Source of the DNA: Sphingomonas sp. PsM26
GTDB taxonomy: Bacteria; Pseudomonadota; Alphaproteobacteria; Sphingomonadales; Sphingomonadaceae
Assembly: GCA_030433805.1 (NCBI GenBank)
Contig: JARUXA010000006.1
Coordinates: 1 to 64,000, forward strand
Reading direction: 5' to 3'
DNA length: 64,000 bases
In this document: positions 1 to 8,107 of the stretch, piece by piece
Numbering within the stretch: the stretch's first letter is position 1
How the letters are laid out: each line of letters starts with the position of its first letter
Notes under the pieces: model-generated
Told to the model about the DNA's origin: nothing
The model's database searches: none
What the model saw: the letters and a program-made list of their open reading frames with translations, nothing else
Position numbers and translations under genes: made by a program

Positions 1-48
1 CATATATAGTTTTTCGTCTGGTGGGCGCGTTGATGTTTAAACGAGACA

Positions 49-69
49 GGCCACCGGCTAACCGGGGCC
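49..69 (-). terminator. hairpin just downstream of the TonB receptor gene
   Basis: Read on the minus strand, GGCC-CCGG-TTAG-CCGG-T-GGCC folds into a stem with a four-base loop and one bulged T, about 10 nt after the receptor stop codon. There is no T-run after it, so termination is a guess. Confidence 0.25.
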
Positions 70-79
70 CGCGCGCGGA

Positions 80-2578
80 TCAGAACTTGTAGGTCACGCC
101 CGCCTGGAAGCTGCGGGGCTTTTCGGGGAGCACGATCGTGCTGCCGAACAGCTCGGTGAAGTTCGCGCGGAAGTAGGTCGCGTCGGTCGCGTTCTTGACG
201 ACCAGGCGGAACAGCCAGTCGTCATGCGTATAGGACACGCCGAGATCGACCAGCGTGTACGCCGGAAGTTTGACCACGCGCGACTGGCCCGAGAAGACCG
301 AGTCCACGTGCACAATGCTGCCGCTGAGCGCGAAGCCGTTGTCGAACGCATAGGTCGCGGTGCCCGAGACGAGATTGGTCGGAATCCCCTGGCGACGCGA
401 CGCTTCCTTGTCGGGGATTAGCACCAGCCCGCCCGGTTGCCCGCCGAGGAACAGCGTCGGATCGGTCACGTTGACGAGGTCCTCGATCCCGAAGAAGCTG
501 AACGTCGACCCGGCATCGAGGAAGGTCAGGTTATACACCTTGGTCCGCGTATAGGCCGCGGTGAGCAACAGATGCTTGTCGACCGACCAGCGTGCCTCAG
601 CCTCGACCCCCTGCGTCTCGACCGACTGGTTGACGGTCGAGGACTGGATGTTCCGGTCGACGCGCTCCTGCTTGTAGACCGACAGTGCGGCGTACAGCTT
701 GCCGTTGAGCCACTGGCCCTTGATCCCGCCTTCGAACAGTTTGGACGCGGTCAGGAAGGTGCCGCCCGCCGCATCCGCCGCCGCGACTTCGGACCCTTGC
801 CCGGCGATGATCGTCGTCTGGCGCGAGATCGTGCCGTAAGGGATCAGCCCGAACGGCAGCTTGTACGAGACGCTCGCATTGTACGACCAGCCACCCTTGC
901 TGCCCGACCCCGAGGGCAGCACGCCCGCGGGCGAAACCAGCGTCTCGATCCGGTTGGTCGAGGACACGTCGACATGGTCGTATCGGCCGCCCAGGATCAC
1001 ATCCAGCCCGAACGCGAAGTCGGCATCGATCAGGCCCGCAAAACCGTAATCGGTATAATGGCCCTTCATGTTGTTCGCATATTCGCAGTTGCACTCGTTC
1101 GAGAGCAACCGGTCCGACAGCGCGTCATAGCCCTTGGTCAGATCGACCCGGTGGAAATATTCGAAGTTGAAATCATCACCGTGATCGAACTTGGTATAGC
1201 GGATCGACGGCGAAAGCTGCACCGCGAAGGTCGCGTAATCGGTCTTGAACGTCTTGGCGGCGACGATCTTGTCCTCGATCGCGTAGGAATCGTGGAATTG
1301 CGAGAAGCCGTAGGCGTTGTTGTTGCGGTTGTCGGTGCTGTCGTAAAAGAACTGGTTCTTGATCTCCAGGCTGTTGCCGCCATCCCAGATGATGTCGAAA
1401 TAGCCGGTGGTCTGCTTGTTGCGCAGGAAATCATTGGGGCCGGTCAGCACGTTCTTGCGGCTGAGCGTCGCGGTGCCGGTGTTGGTCAGCGCGAGATAGT
1501 TGTTGAGCGCGGGATTGCCGTTCGCGGCCTTCAGATTGTTGAAGCACGCATTGGTGATCGACGCGGCGAACACGTTGCCGCCGCACGAAAAGCCGCCGAA
1601 CGGCGAAAAGGTGCCGACGCTGGTGAATTCGCCCGGGGAAATCTGCCCGTCGCCATTGGTGTCGAGCGGCTTCGCGCTGCCCGTGATGTACGTGCCGTTG
1701 TCGACCAGATCCTGCGTCAGGCGGTTCCAGCCGCCGTTCTGCTGGCCGTCGTACTTCTGGTACATGCCGCCGAACTCGACCCGCAGGCTGTCGGTGATCT
1801 GATTGTCGAAGGCCGCCTGCAGGACGACGTTGCGGGTCGACATGTTGCGGTAATAGCTGCCCGAATCCTCGATCTCGCCATACAGGCTATAGCCGAATTC
1901 GGTGCCCCCCACGCGGAGCGGCCCGCGCAGCTCGGCCTTGATGACGTTATAGTCCCAGCTGCCGCCGGTGTAGCTGACCTGGCCCTCGGCATGATCGAGC
2001 AACGCGCCGCCCTTCACGCGCGCCGACTTGGGGACGAAGTTCATGTAGCCGCCGGTCTTGGACGGCCCGTAGATCGGCGAGGCCGGCCCGCGTACGATGT
2101 CGATCCGCGCGGAGGCGGCGATCGGCGTGGGGTAGTTGCCGGGGTTGTCGAGCCGGCGCACGCCGCGGAAATAGACTTCGCCCGGCGTACCGCGGATATC
2201 GAGCGCACCACCGACCCCGAAGAAGGAGTTGGTGAACGTGCCCGGCGCCTGCGCGACGAGATCGTAGATGTCGGTGACGCCGAAGCGTTCGATCTGTTCG
2301 CTGCTGATCGTCGATGCCGACCGCGGGGTCTCGACCAGCGTCTTGTTGAACCCGAAGATCGAGCCGACGTCCTTGTTGGGCAGCGCGTTGAGGCTGCCGG
2401 TGACGACGATGTCCTGCCCGGTGTCGGTGCCGTCGGGCTCGGCGACGGCGGTCTGCGCAATCGCTGGCGTGCCGAGCGCGGCGCAACACAGGATCGTGGC
2501 CCCGAGCAGCGCGCGGCGCGTCCGCCGGCTTCGCGTGACGACGGGTGTCGCGATATTATCCAAGCTTAGATCCGTCAT
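80..2578 (-). CDS. TonB-dependent outer-membrane receptor, probably for purine compounds
   Basis: 832 residues. The start at 2578 is chosen because AAGGGGG lies just upstream and the protein then begins with a basic stretch and a signal peptide (RRALLGATILCCAALG...AIAQ, residues 22-42). A plug domain follows (DIVVTGSLNALPNKDVG from about 56; TPGEVYFRGVRR near 131-142; DIVRGPASPIYG near 160-171), then a large beta-barrel ending in QAGVTYKF with terminal Phe, as in outer-membrane proteins. Family knowledge: energised uptake through TonB-ExbBD. Substrate is inferred only from position: it is divergent from a LysR regulator and beside the purine operon. Oddity: residues 306-317, DTNGDGQISPGE, form a canonical EF-hand loop, probably in an extracellular loop. 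A siderophore or cofactor substrate cannot be excluded. Confidence 0.9.
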   Translation of the reverse strand: MTDLSLDNIATPVVTRSRRTRRALLGATILCCAALGTPAIAQTAVAEPDGTDTGQDIVVTGSLNALPNKDVGSIFGFNKTLVETPRSASTISSEQIERFGVTDIYDLVAQAPGTFTNSFFGVGGALDIRGTPGEVYFRGVRRLDNPGNYPTPIAASARIDIVRGPASPIYGPSKTGGYMNFVPKSARVKGGALLDHAEGQVSYTGGSWDYNVIKAELRGPLRVGGTEFGYSLYGEIEDSGSYYRNMSTRNVVLQAAFDNQITDSLRVEFGGMYQKYDGQQNGGWNRLTQDLVDNGTYITGSAKPLDTNGDGQISPGEFTSVGTFSPFGGFSCGGNVFAASITNACFNNLKAANGNPALNNYLALTNTGTATLSRKNVLTGPNDFLRNKQTTGYFDIIWDGGNSLEIKNQFFYDSTDNRNNNAYGFSQFHDSYAIEDKIVAAKTFKTDYATFAVQLSPSIRYTKFDHGDDFNFEYFHRVDLTKGYDALSDRLLSNECNCEYANNMKGHYTDYGFAGLIDADFAFGLDVILGGRYDHVDVSSTNRIETLVSPAGVLPSGSGSKGGWSYNASVSYKLPFGLIPYGTISRQTTIIAGQGSEVAAADAAGGTFLTASKLFEGGIKGQWLNGKLYAALSVYKQERVDRNIQSSTVNQSVETQGVEAEARWSVDKHLLLTAAYTRTKVYNLTFLDAGSTFSFFGIEDLVNVTDPTLFLGGQPGGLVLIPDKEASRRQGIPTNLVSGTATYAFDNGFALSGSIVHVDSVFSGQSRVVKLPAYTLVDLGVSYTHDDWLFRLVVKNATDATYFRANFTELFGSTIVLPEKPRSFQAGVTYKF

Positions 2579-3007
2579 AACGTTGACCCCCTTGATGATG
2601 CTCCAGCCGAACGATGCCCCCTCGGCTGACGAAACTTTATTGCGATCCGCTGGTCTTTGCCGCGGTAATGCTGCGCTGCACAAACTAAAACGACAATGTT
2701 TGTTCTGTAAACTGGTAATCCTGCCCATCGTAGAAATGGATGTAGCTGATGTGGCAATAACGAGACGCAACGGAGCGTCTTGTGCAAAGGTATGTATGTC
2801 CGAAAGCAGCAAGAACTACGGAAGGCGAGCCTGGAAATCCCAGCGAGATACCCGCTGAGATGCTTACTATTGGCAGCGCCGAAACCTGTTTGTTTGGTTT
2901 TCTGACGCTACTGCCTGCGCGATAATTTGCTACACGATGGGTAATCGCTTGACGTGCAGTGAGCAAATGCAATGAATTCGACGGACCGTTGCAAAAGTTA
3001 GAGTGGT
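2579..3007. promoter_or_regulatory. divergent control region between TonB receptor and LysR gene
   Basis: This 429-bp stretch has no convincing gene and is more AT-rich than its surroundings. On the minus strand a possible promoter is TTTACA (2711-2706), 16 nt, then TTTAGT (2689-2684), about 105 nt from the receptor start. On the plus strand TTGACG (2949-2954), 17 nt, ATGAAT (2972-2977) could serve the LysR gene. Both are weak matches judged by eye. Confidence 0.4.
2925..2968. promoter_or_regulatory. inverted repeat ATTTGCT / AGCAAAT, candidate LysR operator
   Basis: A perfect 7-bp inverted repeat (2925-2931 and 2962-2968) with a 30-bp spacer lies 40 bp before the LysR start and overlaps its possible promoter. 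LysR proteins usually bind in the intergenic region next to their own divergent gene, so this is a plausible but untested site. Confidence 0.3.
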
Positions 3008-3964
3008 ATGCCCGCCTTTTCCCGTTTCCTGCGTTATTTCATTGCCGTCGGACGGCTCGGGTCGATCCGTAAGGCCGCGGACGAGCTCAACGTCTCCGCC
3101 TCGGCGATCGATCGGCAGATCCTCAACGTCGAAGCCGATATCGGCATGCCGTTGTTCGAGCGGCTGCCGACCGGGTTGCGGCTGACCGCCGCAGGCGAGA
3201 TCATGATGGCGGCGGGGGGGCGGTGGCAGAAGAACATGGCCGACGTCCGCGCGCAGATCGAGGATCTGCAGGGATTGAAGCGCGGGCATGTCGACATCGC
3301 GATCATCGACGCGCTGGCCAAGGGCTATATCCCCGGCATGATCCAGTCGATCCAGAGCCGCTATCCCGGCATCTCGATCGGCGTGAAGGTTCTGGAGAAC
3401 GATGCGGTGCGGCTCGCGATCGCGAGCGGCAAGGTCGACTTCGGGATCTTCTTCGAGCCGCAGACCTTCCGCGACATCACGGTGCGCGCATTCGTCGATG
3501 TCGTGCTCGGGTTCGTCACCCCTGCGGGCCATCCGTTCGGCGCACGGCGCGAGGCGCGGTTCTCGGCGTGCGTCGGATCGGCGCTGATCGTGCCCGCCGA
3601 ACCGCTCGCGGTGTGCCAGCAGATCGCGGTGCTGGAAGGGACGCTCGGCGTCGCGCTCGACAAGAAAGTGACGTCCGACAATATCCAGATGATCACCTCG
3701 CTCGTGCTGCAAGGCGTCGGGATCGGAATCCTGACGTCGCTCGACATCATCACCGAAATCCAGCGCGGGCTGTTGTCCTTCACGCGAATCTCGGACCCGG
3801 TCCTGCGCCCGATGACGCTTGCGCTGTGCACCGCATCCGCGCGAACACCGTCGCATGCCGCGGGGCTGGTGCTGACCGAGATCGAACACGGGTTCGCGCA
3901 ACTGAGCTATCCCGCCGCGATTACGCCCACCGCGGGGCTTGCCGTCCCGGAAGCCGAGACATGA
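3008..3964 (+). CDS. LysR-family transcriptional regulator
   Basis: 318 residues, the usual LysR length. Residues 1-65 are the winged helix-turn-helix (FLRYFIAVGRLGSIRKAADE, then SASAIDRQILNVEADIGMPL, then FERLPTGLRLTAAG). From about residue 90 the periplasmic-binding-protein-like effector domain starts (KRGHVDIAIIDALAKGYIPG). It is divergent from the TonB receptor and points away from the purine operon, which is a typical LysR arrangement. The inferred job is control of the receptor and possibly the purine genes by a pathway intermediate. No strong ribosome binding site precedes the ATG. The effector is unknown. Confidence 0.9.
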   Translation: MPAFSRFLRYFIAVGRLGSIRKAADELNVSASAIDRQILNVEADIGMPLFERLPTGLRLTAAGEIMMAAGGRWQKNMADVRAQIEDLQGLKRGHVDIAIIDALAKGYIPGMIQSIQSRYPGISIGVKVLENDAVRLAIASGKVDFGIFFEPQTFRDITVRAFVDVVLGFVTPAGHPFGARREARFSACVGSALIVPAEPLAVCQQIAVLEGTLGVALDKKVTSDNIQMITSLVLQGVGIGILTSLDIITEIQRGLLSFTRISDPVLRPMTLALCTASARTPSHAAGLVLTEIEHGFAQLSYPAAITPTAGLAVPEAET

Positions 3965-4055
3965 TCCGCCGTTCCGGTTGCCCAATGCGGTCGGACCGGA
4001 TACCCCGCCTTTTCCCCGCCGCCGCCCAACGGGCCGCCACATGGATCGCCGCGCT

Positions 4056-4586
4056 ATGAGCACCGCCGCCAGCCCCGAACTCTATCACATTCCGCACGAC
4101 ACGTTCGTCGCCGACACGCAAGCGGTCGCGCAGGCGGTACGCGAGGGGGGATGGATGCCCGATTTCGTCATCGGCATCGGGCGCGGCGGCCTCGTCCCCG
4201 CGGTCTATCTGTCGCACGCGCTCAACGTCCACATGCTGTCGATCGACCATTCGTCCAAGGTGCCGGGCTTCGCCGACGAATTGCTCGGCAAGGTGGCGGC
4301 GAAAAGCGCGGACGGGGTGCGGTTGCTGTTCGTCGACGACATCAACGACAGCGGCGGGACGATCGCGGATATCCGGCGTCTGTTGGTCGAGAATGGCTGC
4401 GACACCGGCAAGGTGCGTTTCGCGGTGTTGCTCGACAACATCCGCTCGAAAGTACAGGTCGACTACCGCGCCGAACGGATCGACCGTACCGACGACAAGC
4501 GCTGGTTCGTCTTCCCGTGGGAAGCGGTCGGCATGGACGAGACGATCGTCGAGGAATCCCTGTCGGTACCCGAACGCTTCGCCTGA
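4056..4586 (+). CDS. phosphoribosyltransferase (purine salvage type)
   Basis: 176 residues from ATG 4056; an in-frame ATG at 4041 is an alternative. The type I phosphoribosyltransferase fold is visible: an N-terminal FVIGIGRGGLVPAVYL loop like that of xanthine/hypoxanthine-guanine enzymes, then the PRPP-binding motif LLFVDDINDSGGTI (residues about 90-103). The family moves ribose 5-phosphate from PRPP to a purine base; base preference cannot be read from the sequence. It sits 91 bp after the LysR gene on the same strand and is convergent with the purine operon, whose last gene overlaps its 3' end by 124 bp on the opposite strand. It probably returns imported bases to the nucleotide pool. Confidence 0.8.
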   Translation: MSTAASPELYHIPHDTFVADTQAVAQAVREGGWMPDFVIGIGRGGLVPAVYLSHALNVHMLSIDHSSKVPGFADELLGKVAAKSADGVRLLFVDDINDSGGTIADIRRLLVENGCDTGKVRFAVLLDNIRSKVQVDYRAERIDRTDDKRWFVFPWEAVGMDETIVEESLSVPERFA

Positions 4587-5713
4587 CCGGCGCGGCGCGG
4601 GCGTAACGGCCGGTTGGCGATCAGCCGCAGCATCAGTGCCTCCAGCCGCGCCGGGTCGATCCGGCGGACGACCTCGGCGGACTGTTCACCGAGGCCAGGC
4701 TGATAGCCCGCACGCCAGGACAGCTGGTCGCCATAGCCCGCCCCGAACTGCGTGTCGTAATCGACGAACAGCGTCTCACGCTCGGTCACGAGGCTCGGAT
4801 CGAGCCACACCCCGGCGGCGATCTCGTCCCATAACGGAAAGCCCGGCTCGATCGTCGCGATGAACGCGGCGAGCGCGGGGTTCGCGGCGCGCTTGAGCCG
4901 GTCGAGCAAATCCTGCGTCAGTTCGGTGGCGGCGGACGGGTCGACCGGGACAACGGTGATCTTGCGCCACGGGCTGCGCGCCATGATGCTTGCGGCCTCG
5001 GGATCGAAACGGATGTTGAATTCGCGGCGCGGGGTGTTGACGAACTCGCGTGCGAATTGTGCTGACGAAACGGTGTCGAGCATCTGCCGCGGGTTGAAGC
5101 TGCCGCCCATATAGACCAGCTCCTTGGCCAGTCCCGCGAAGCTCGGATCGAGCCGCTGCGCGAGCGCGAGGTTGGTCATTGGCCCGGTCGCCAGGATCGT
5201 GATCTGCCCGGGATAGCGATGCACCATCCGGATCAGGAAGTTGGCGGCGATCTCGGGCGAGGGCTTGGTATGCGGGTTGCCGCCGGGCAAATCGACCGGA
5301 TCGTCGGGGCCATGATAGGGCGGGGTGCTTTGCTGGGTCGGCTCGACCCATTGCTTCATCCACGCGCCCTTCCACGTCAGCTTGCCGTAGAGTGCTTCCC
5401 AGCGTTCGGTCTGGCGCTCGCTATTGACCAGCGGATAGGTCGCCCCTGCCGCGACGGGCACGTCCTCGCGCCCCAGGATCTCAAGACCGCGCAGCGCCTG
5501 CGCGGTCGCGCGGTTGACCCAGACGTTGCCCGACACCGTCGTCAGGCCGAGCACATCCACGTCGGGTGCCTGGAGCAGCATCACGTGCATCAACGCGAAG
5601 CCTTCGTCGTCGATGATGATCTTGCGCCGCTCCGGCAATGCTGCTGTCGCCGCCGACGCGGTCAACGCGACGATTCCCATCAGGATTGCGAGGAACCGCC
5701 GCGCGCCGCTCAC
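4463..5713 (-). CDS. secreted nucleoside hydrolase (IU-NH superfamily), variant metal site
   Basis: 416 residues from GTG 5713, which overlaps the adenine deaminase stop as GTGA. Residues 1-25 are a signal peptide (RRFLAILMGIVALTASAATA), so the enzyme should act in the periplasm, splitting nucleosides into base and ribose. Superfamily signs: ITILATGPMTNLALAQRL, ELVYMGGSFN, EFNIRFDPEAASI and WDEIAAGVWLDPSLV. Oddity: the N-terminal calcium motif, usually DTDPGIDD, reads IIIDDEGFALMH (residues 32-43), so the second acidic pair is missing. The last 41 or so residues, after LIANRPLRPRR, are read antisense to the phosphoribosyltransferase gene and are unlikely to be conserved. It is the last gene of the purine operon. 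Confidence 0.8.
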   Translation of the reverse strand: MSGARRFLAILMGIVALTASAATAALPERRKIIIDDEGFALMHVMLLQAPDVDVLGLTTVSGNVWVNRATAQALRGLEILGREDVPVAAGATYPLVNSERQTERWEALYGKLTWKGAWMKQWVEPTQQSTPPYHGPDDPVDLPGGNPHTKPSPEIAANFLIRMVHRYPGQITILATGPMTNLALAQRLDPSFAGLAKELVYMGGSFNPRQMLDTVSSAQFAREFVNTPRREFNIRFDPEAASIMARSPWRKITVVPVDPSAATELTQDLLDRLKRAANPALAAFIATIEPGFPLWDEIAAGVWLDPSLVTERETLFVDYDTQFGAGYGDQLSWRAGYQPGLGEQSAEVVRRIDPARLEALMLRLIANRPLRPRRAGQAKRSGTDRDSSTIVSSMPTASHGKTNQRLSSVRSIRSAR

Positions 5714-6732
5714 GCGTGCGCCGCGACGTAGCGGTCGAGCCGGTCGAGGTTGGCGGCAACCGCGCCGTCGCGGAGGAACGAGCCGGTGAAGCTGTTGCGC
5801 GCCAGCGTGACGAGTGCGGCGCGATCGAGCCCGCGCCCGGCAGTGACCGCGCGGTAATTGTCGCCGATATAGCCACCGAAATAGGCGGGATCGTCCGAAT
5901 TGATCGTCGCACGCAACCCGAGCGCGAGCATTCGATCGAGCGGATGCTCCGCCAGATCGCCGACCACGCACAGCTTGAGATTGGACAGCGGGCACACCGT
6001 CAACGTCATGCCGTCGCGCGCCAGCCGGGCGACCAGCGCTTCGTCCTCAAGCGCACGGTTGCCGTGGTCGATCCGGTCGACCTTCAGCGTGTCGAGCGCC
6101 TGCCAGACATAGTCGGGCGGGCCTTCCTCGCCGGCGTGCGCGACCAGCTTCAACCCCTTGGCGGCCGCGGCGGCGAACACGCGCGCGAACTTTTCCGGGG
6201 GATGGCCGAGTTCGGACGAATCGAGCCCGACCGCGGCGATCCGGTCGAGCCACGGCTCGGCGGCGGCGAGCGTCTCGAACGCTGCGTCTTCGCTCAGGTG
6301 CCGCAGGAAACTCAGGATCAGCGCGCTGGTCAGCCCGTGGCGTTCCTCCGCCGCCGTCATCGCAGACAACAGCCCTTCGATCACCACGCCGAACGGTACG
6401 CCGCGATCGGTATGTGTCTGCGGATCGAACATGATTTCGGCATGGACCACCCCGTCCGCCGCCGCGCGATCGAAATAGGCGGTCGCGAGATCGTGGAAGT
6501 CGGCTTGCGTCCGCAACACGTCCGCGCCGGCATAATAGATGTCGAGGAAATCCTGCAGATTCCCGAAGGCATAGGCCGCGCGGACTTCGTCGACCGAAGC
6601 ATAGGGAATCGCGACCCCGTTGCGCTGCGCGAAGGCGAACATCTGTTCGGGTTCGAGGCTGCCCTCGATGTGCAGGTGGAGTTCGGCCTTGGGCAAGCCG
6701 GCGATGAAGGAGTCGAGATCGGTCATGCGCAT
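5710..6732 (-). CDS. adenine deaminase (adenosine deaminase-like, type II)
   Basis: 340 residues; ATG 6726 is an alternative start. The sequence follows the bacterial adenine deaminase subgroup of the adenosine deaminase family: LPKAELHLHIEGSLEPE with the zinc His pair, ILSFLRHLSE, GLDSSELGHPPEKF, VAHAGEEGPPDYVW, DHGNRALEDEALV, LTVCPLSNLKLCV and INSDDPAYFGGYIGDNY. It resembles the Pseudomonas aeruginosa protein of this subgroup, for which adenine deaminase activity has been described. It would convert adenine to hypoxanthine, feeding xanthine dehydrogenase. An 82-bp gap separates it from guaD, the only real gap in the operon, so a separate promoter is possible. Adenosine as substrate remains an alternative. 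Confidence 0.88.
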   Translation of the reverse strand: MRMTDLDSFIAGLPKAELHLHIEGSLEPEQMFAFAQRNGVAIPYASVDEVRAAYAFGNLQDFLDIYYAGADVLRTQADFHDLATAYFDRAAADGVVHAEIMFDPQTHTDRGVPFGVVIEGLLSAMTAAEERHGLTSALILSFLRHLSEDAAFETLAAAEPWLDRIAAVGLDSSELGHPPEKFARVFAAAAAKGLKLVAHAGEEGPPDYVWQALDTLKVDRIDHGNRALEDEALVARLARDGMTLTVCPLSNLKLCVVGDLAEHPLDRMLALGLRATINSDDPAYFGGYIGDNYRAVTAGRGLDRAALVTLARNSFTGSFLRDGAVAANLDRLDRYVAAHA

Positions 6733-6814
6733 AATCTAGGGATGCTGCGTCGCACCATCAAACGCAATGAACACGACGGGGTCATGCAATTTTCGCACGG
6801 GGACGTTTCGTGCG

Positions 6815-8107
6815 TCATGCCGGGGCATCCCTGTCCCATACGCATTGGCCCATCACATAGGTGCGCCGGATCGCGCGATCGTCGCCGAGGATCTGCAACG
6901 CGAACAGGTGCTCGGCCAGCGTCGCGCCGCGCGTCCGTCGTGCGAGCAGCGGTGTCGCGGCGGGATCGAGCACGACGAAATCGGCCTCTTGCCCGGGCTC
7001 CAGGCTGCCGACGCGGTCACCGATATGGAGCAGGTCCGCGCTTCCCGCGGTGGTGAGATACAGCGCGCGGAACGGATCGAGCGGATCGCCGCGCGCGAGC
7101 GCCGCCTGATACGCTAGCCCCGCGGTCGACAGCATCGAGAAGGACGTCCCTGCCCCGACATCGGTGCCGAGGCCGAGCCGGAGCGCGTGGCGATCGGCCT
7201 GTCCGAGATCGAAGAAGCCCGACCCGAGGAACAGGTTGGAGCTCGGGCAGACCGCGACCCCCGCGCCGCTGTCGTGCAACCGCGCGCACGCACGATCGGA
7301 CAGATGCACGCCGTGCGCGAAGACCGAGCGCGAGCCAACCAGCCCGAACCGGTCATAGACGTCGAGATAGTCCGCCGCGTCGGGAAAGCGCGCGGCGACG
7401 GCAGCGCATTCGCCTAGGTTCTCGGCAAGATGCGTGTGGAGCAACACCCCCGGATGCGCCGCAAGCAGCGCGCCGGTGTCGTGCAACTGTGCATCGGAAG
7501 ACGTGAGCGCGAACCGCGGTGTCACCGCATAACCGAGCCGTCCATGGCCGTGCCAGCGGCGGATCAGCGCCGCGCTATCGGCGCGCCCCGTGTCCACGGT
7601 ATCGGCAAGCCCCGTCGGCCCCTGGTCCATCAGCACCTTGCCCGCGATGACCCGCATGTTGCGCTGCGCCGCCGCCTCGAACAGCGCATCGACCGACTGC
7701 GGATGCACCGTCGCGAACACCAGCGCGCTGGTCGTGCCGTTGCGGAGCAGCTCGCTGAGGAACGCCGCCGCGACGCCGTCCGCATGGGCACGGTCGGCGA
7801 ACGCCATTTCGGCGGGGAAGATATGCCGGTCGAGCCAGTCGAGCAGTTGCGCGCCGTGCGCGGCGATCCGGTCCATTTGCGGATAATGGATATGCGCGTC
7901 GACGAAGCCCGGGACGATCAGGCCGGGCAACGCCGCGATCGTGAGACCGGGGAAGCGCGGTGCTATATCGGCGTGGTCGCCGCGCGCGACGACGATGCCG
8001 TCCTCGACCACCAGCAATCCGTCCGGCTCGTGGCGGATCGCATCGGGGTGGTCGCGCGGATCGCGCGGGACCGACAGCAGCGCGCTGCGAAAGCCGAGGA
8101 GCGTCAT
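6815..8107 (-). CDS. guaD: guanine deaminase
   Basis: 430 residues. It is an amidohydrolase-superfamily enzyme with the zinc motif PGFVDAHIHYPQ (residues about 64-75), then LLDWLDRHIFPAE, VLLHTHLAEN, VFAHGVHLSD, VAVCPSSNLFLGSG and LGTDVGAGTSFSML, all typical of bacterial GuaD. It hydrolyses guanine to xanthine and ammonia, so its product goes directly to xanthine dehydrogenase encoded just upstream. The ATG overlaps the xdhC stop as ATGA, indicating translational coupling. Confidence 0.95.
   Translation of the reverse strand: MTLLGFRSALLSVPRDPRDHPDAIRHEPDGLLVVEDGIVVARGDHADIAPRFPGLTIAALPGLIVPGFVDAHIHYPQMDRIAAHGAQLLDWLDRHIFPAEMAFADRAHADGVAAAFLSELLRNGTTSALVFATVHPQSVDALFEAAAQRNMRVIAGKVLMDQGPTGLADTVDTGRADSAALIRRWHGHGRLGYAVTPRFALTSSDAQLHDTGALLAAHPGVLLHTHLAENLGECAAVAARFPDAADYLDVYDRFGLVGSRSVFAHGVHLSDRACARLHDSGAGVAVCPSSNLFLGSGFFDLGQADRHALRLGLGTDVGAGTSFSMLSTAGLAYQAALARGDPLDPFRALYLTTAGSADLLHIGDRVGSLEPGQEADFVVLDPAATPLLARRTRGATLAEHLFALQILGDDRAIRRTYVMGQCVWDRDAPA

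Noticed and set aside
437..2569. 710-codon open frame on the plus strand opposite the TonB receptor
   Set aside because: It is an antisense shadow in high-GC DNA: Arg-rich, without domains, and the minus-strand protein is a clear TonB receptor with signal peptide and ribosome binding site.
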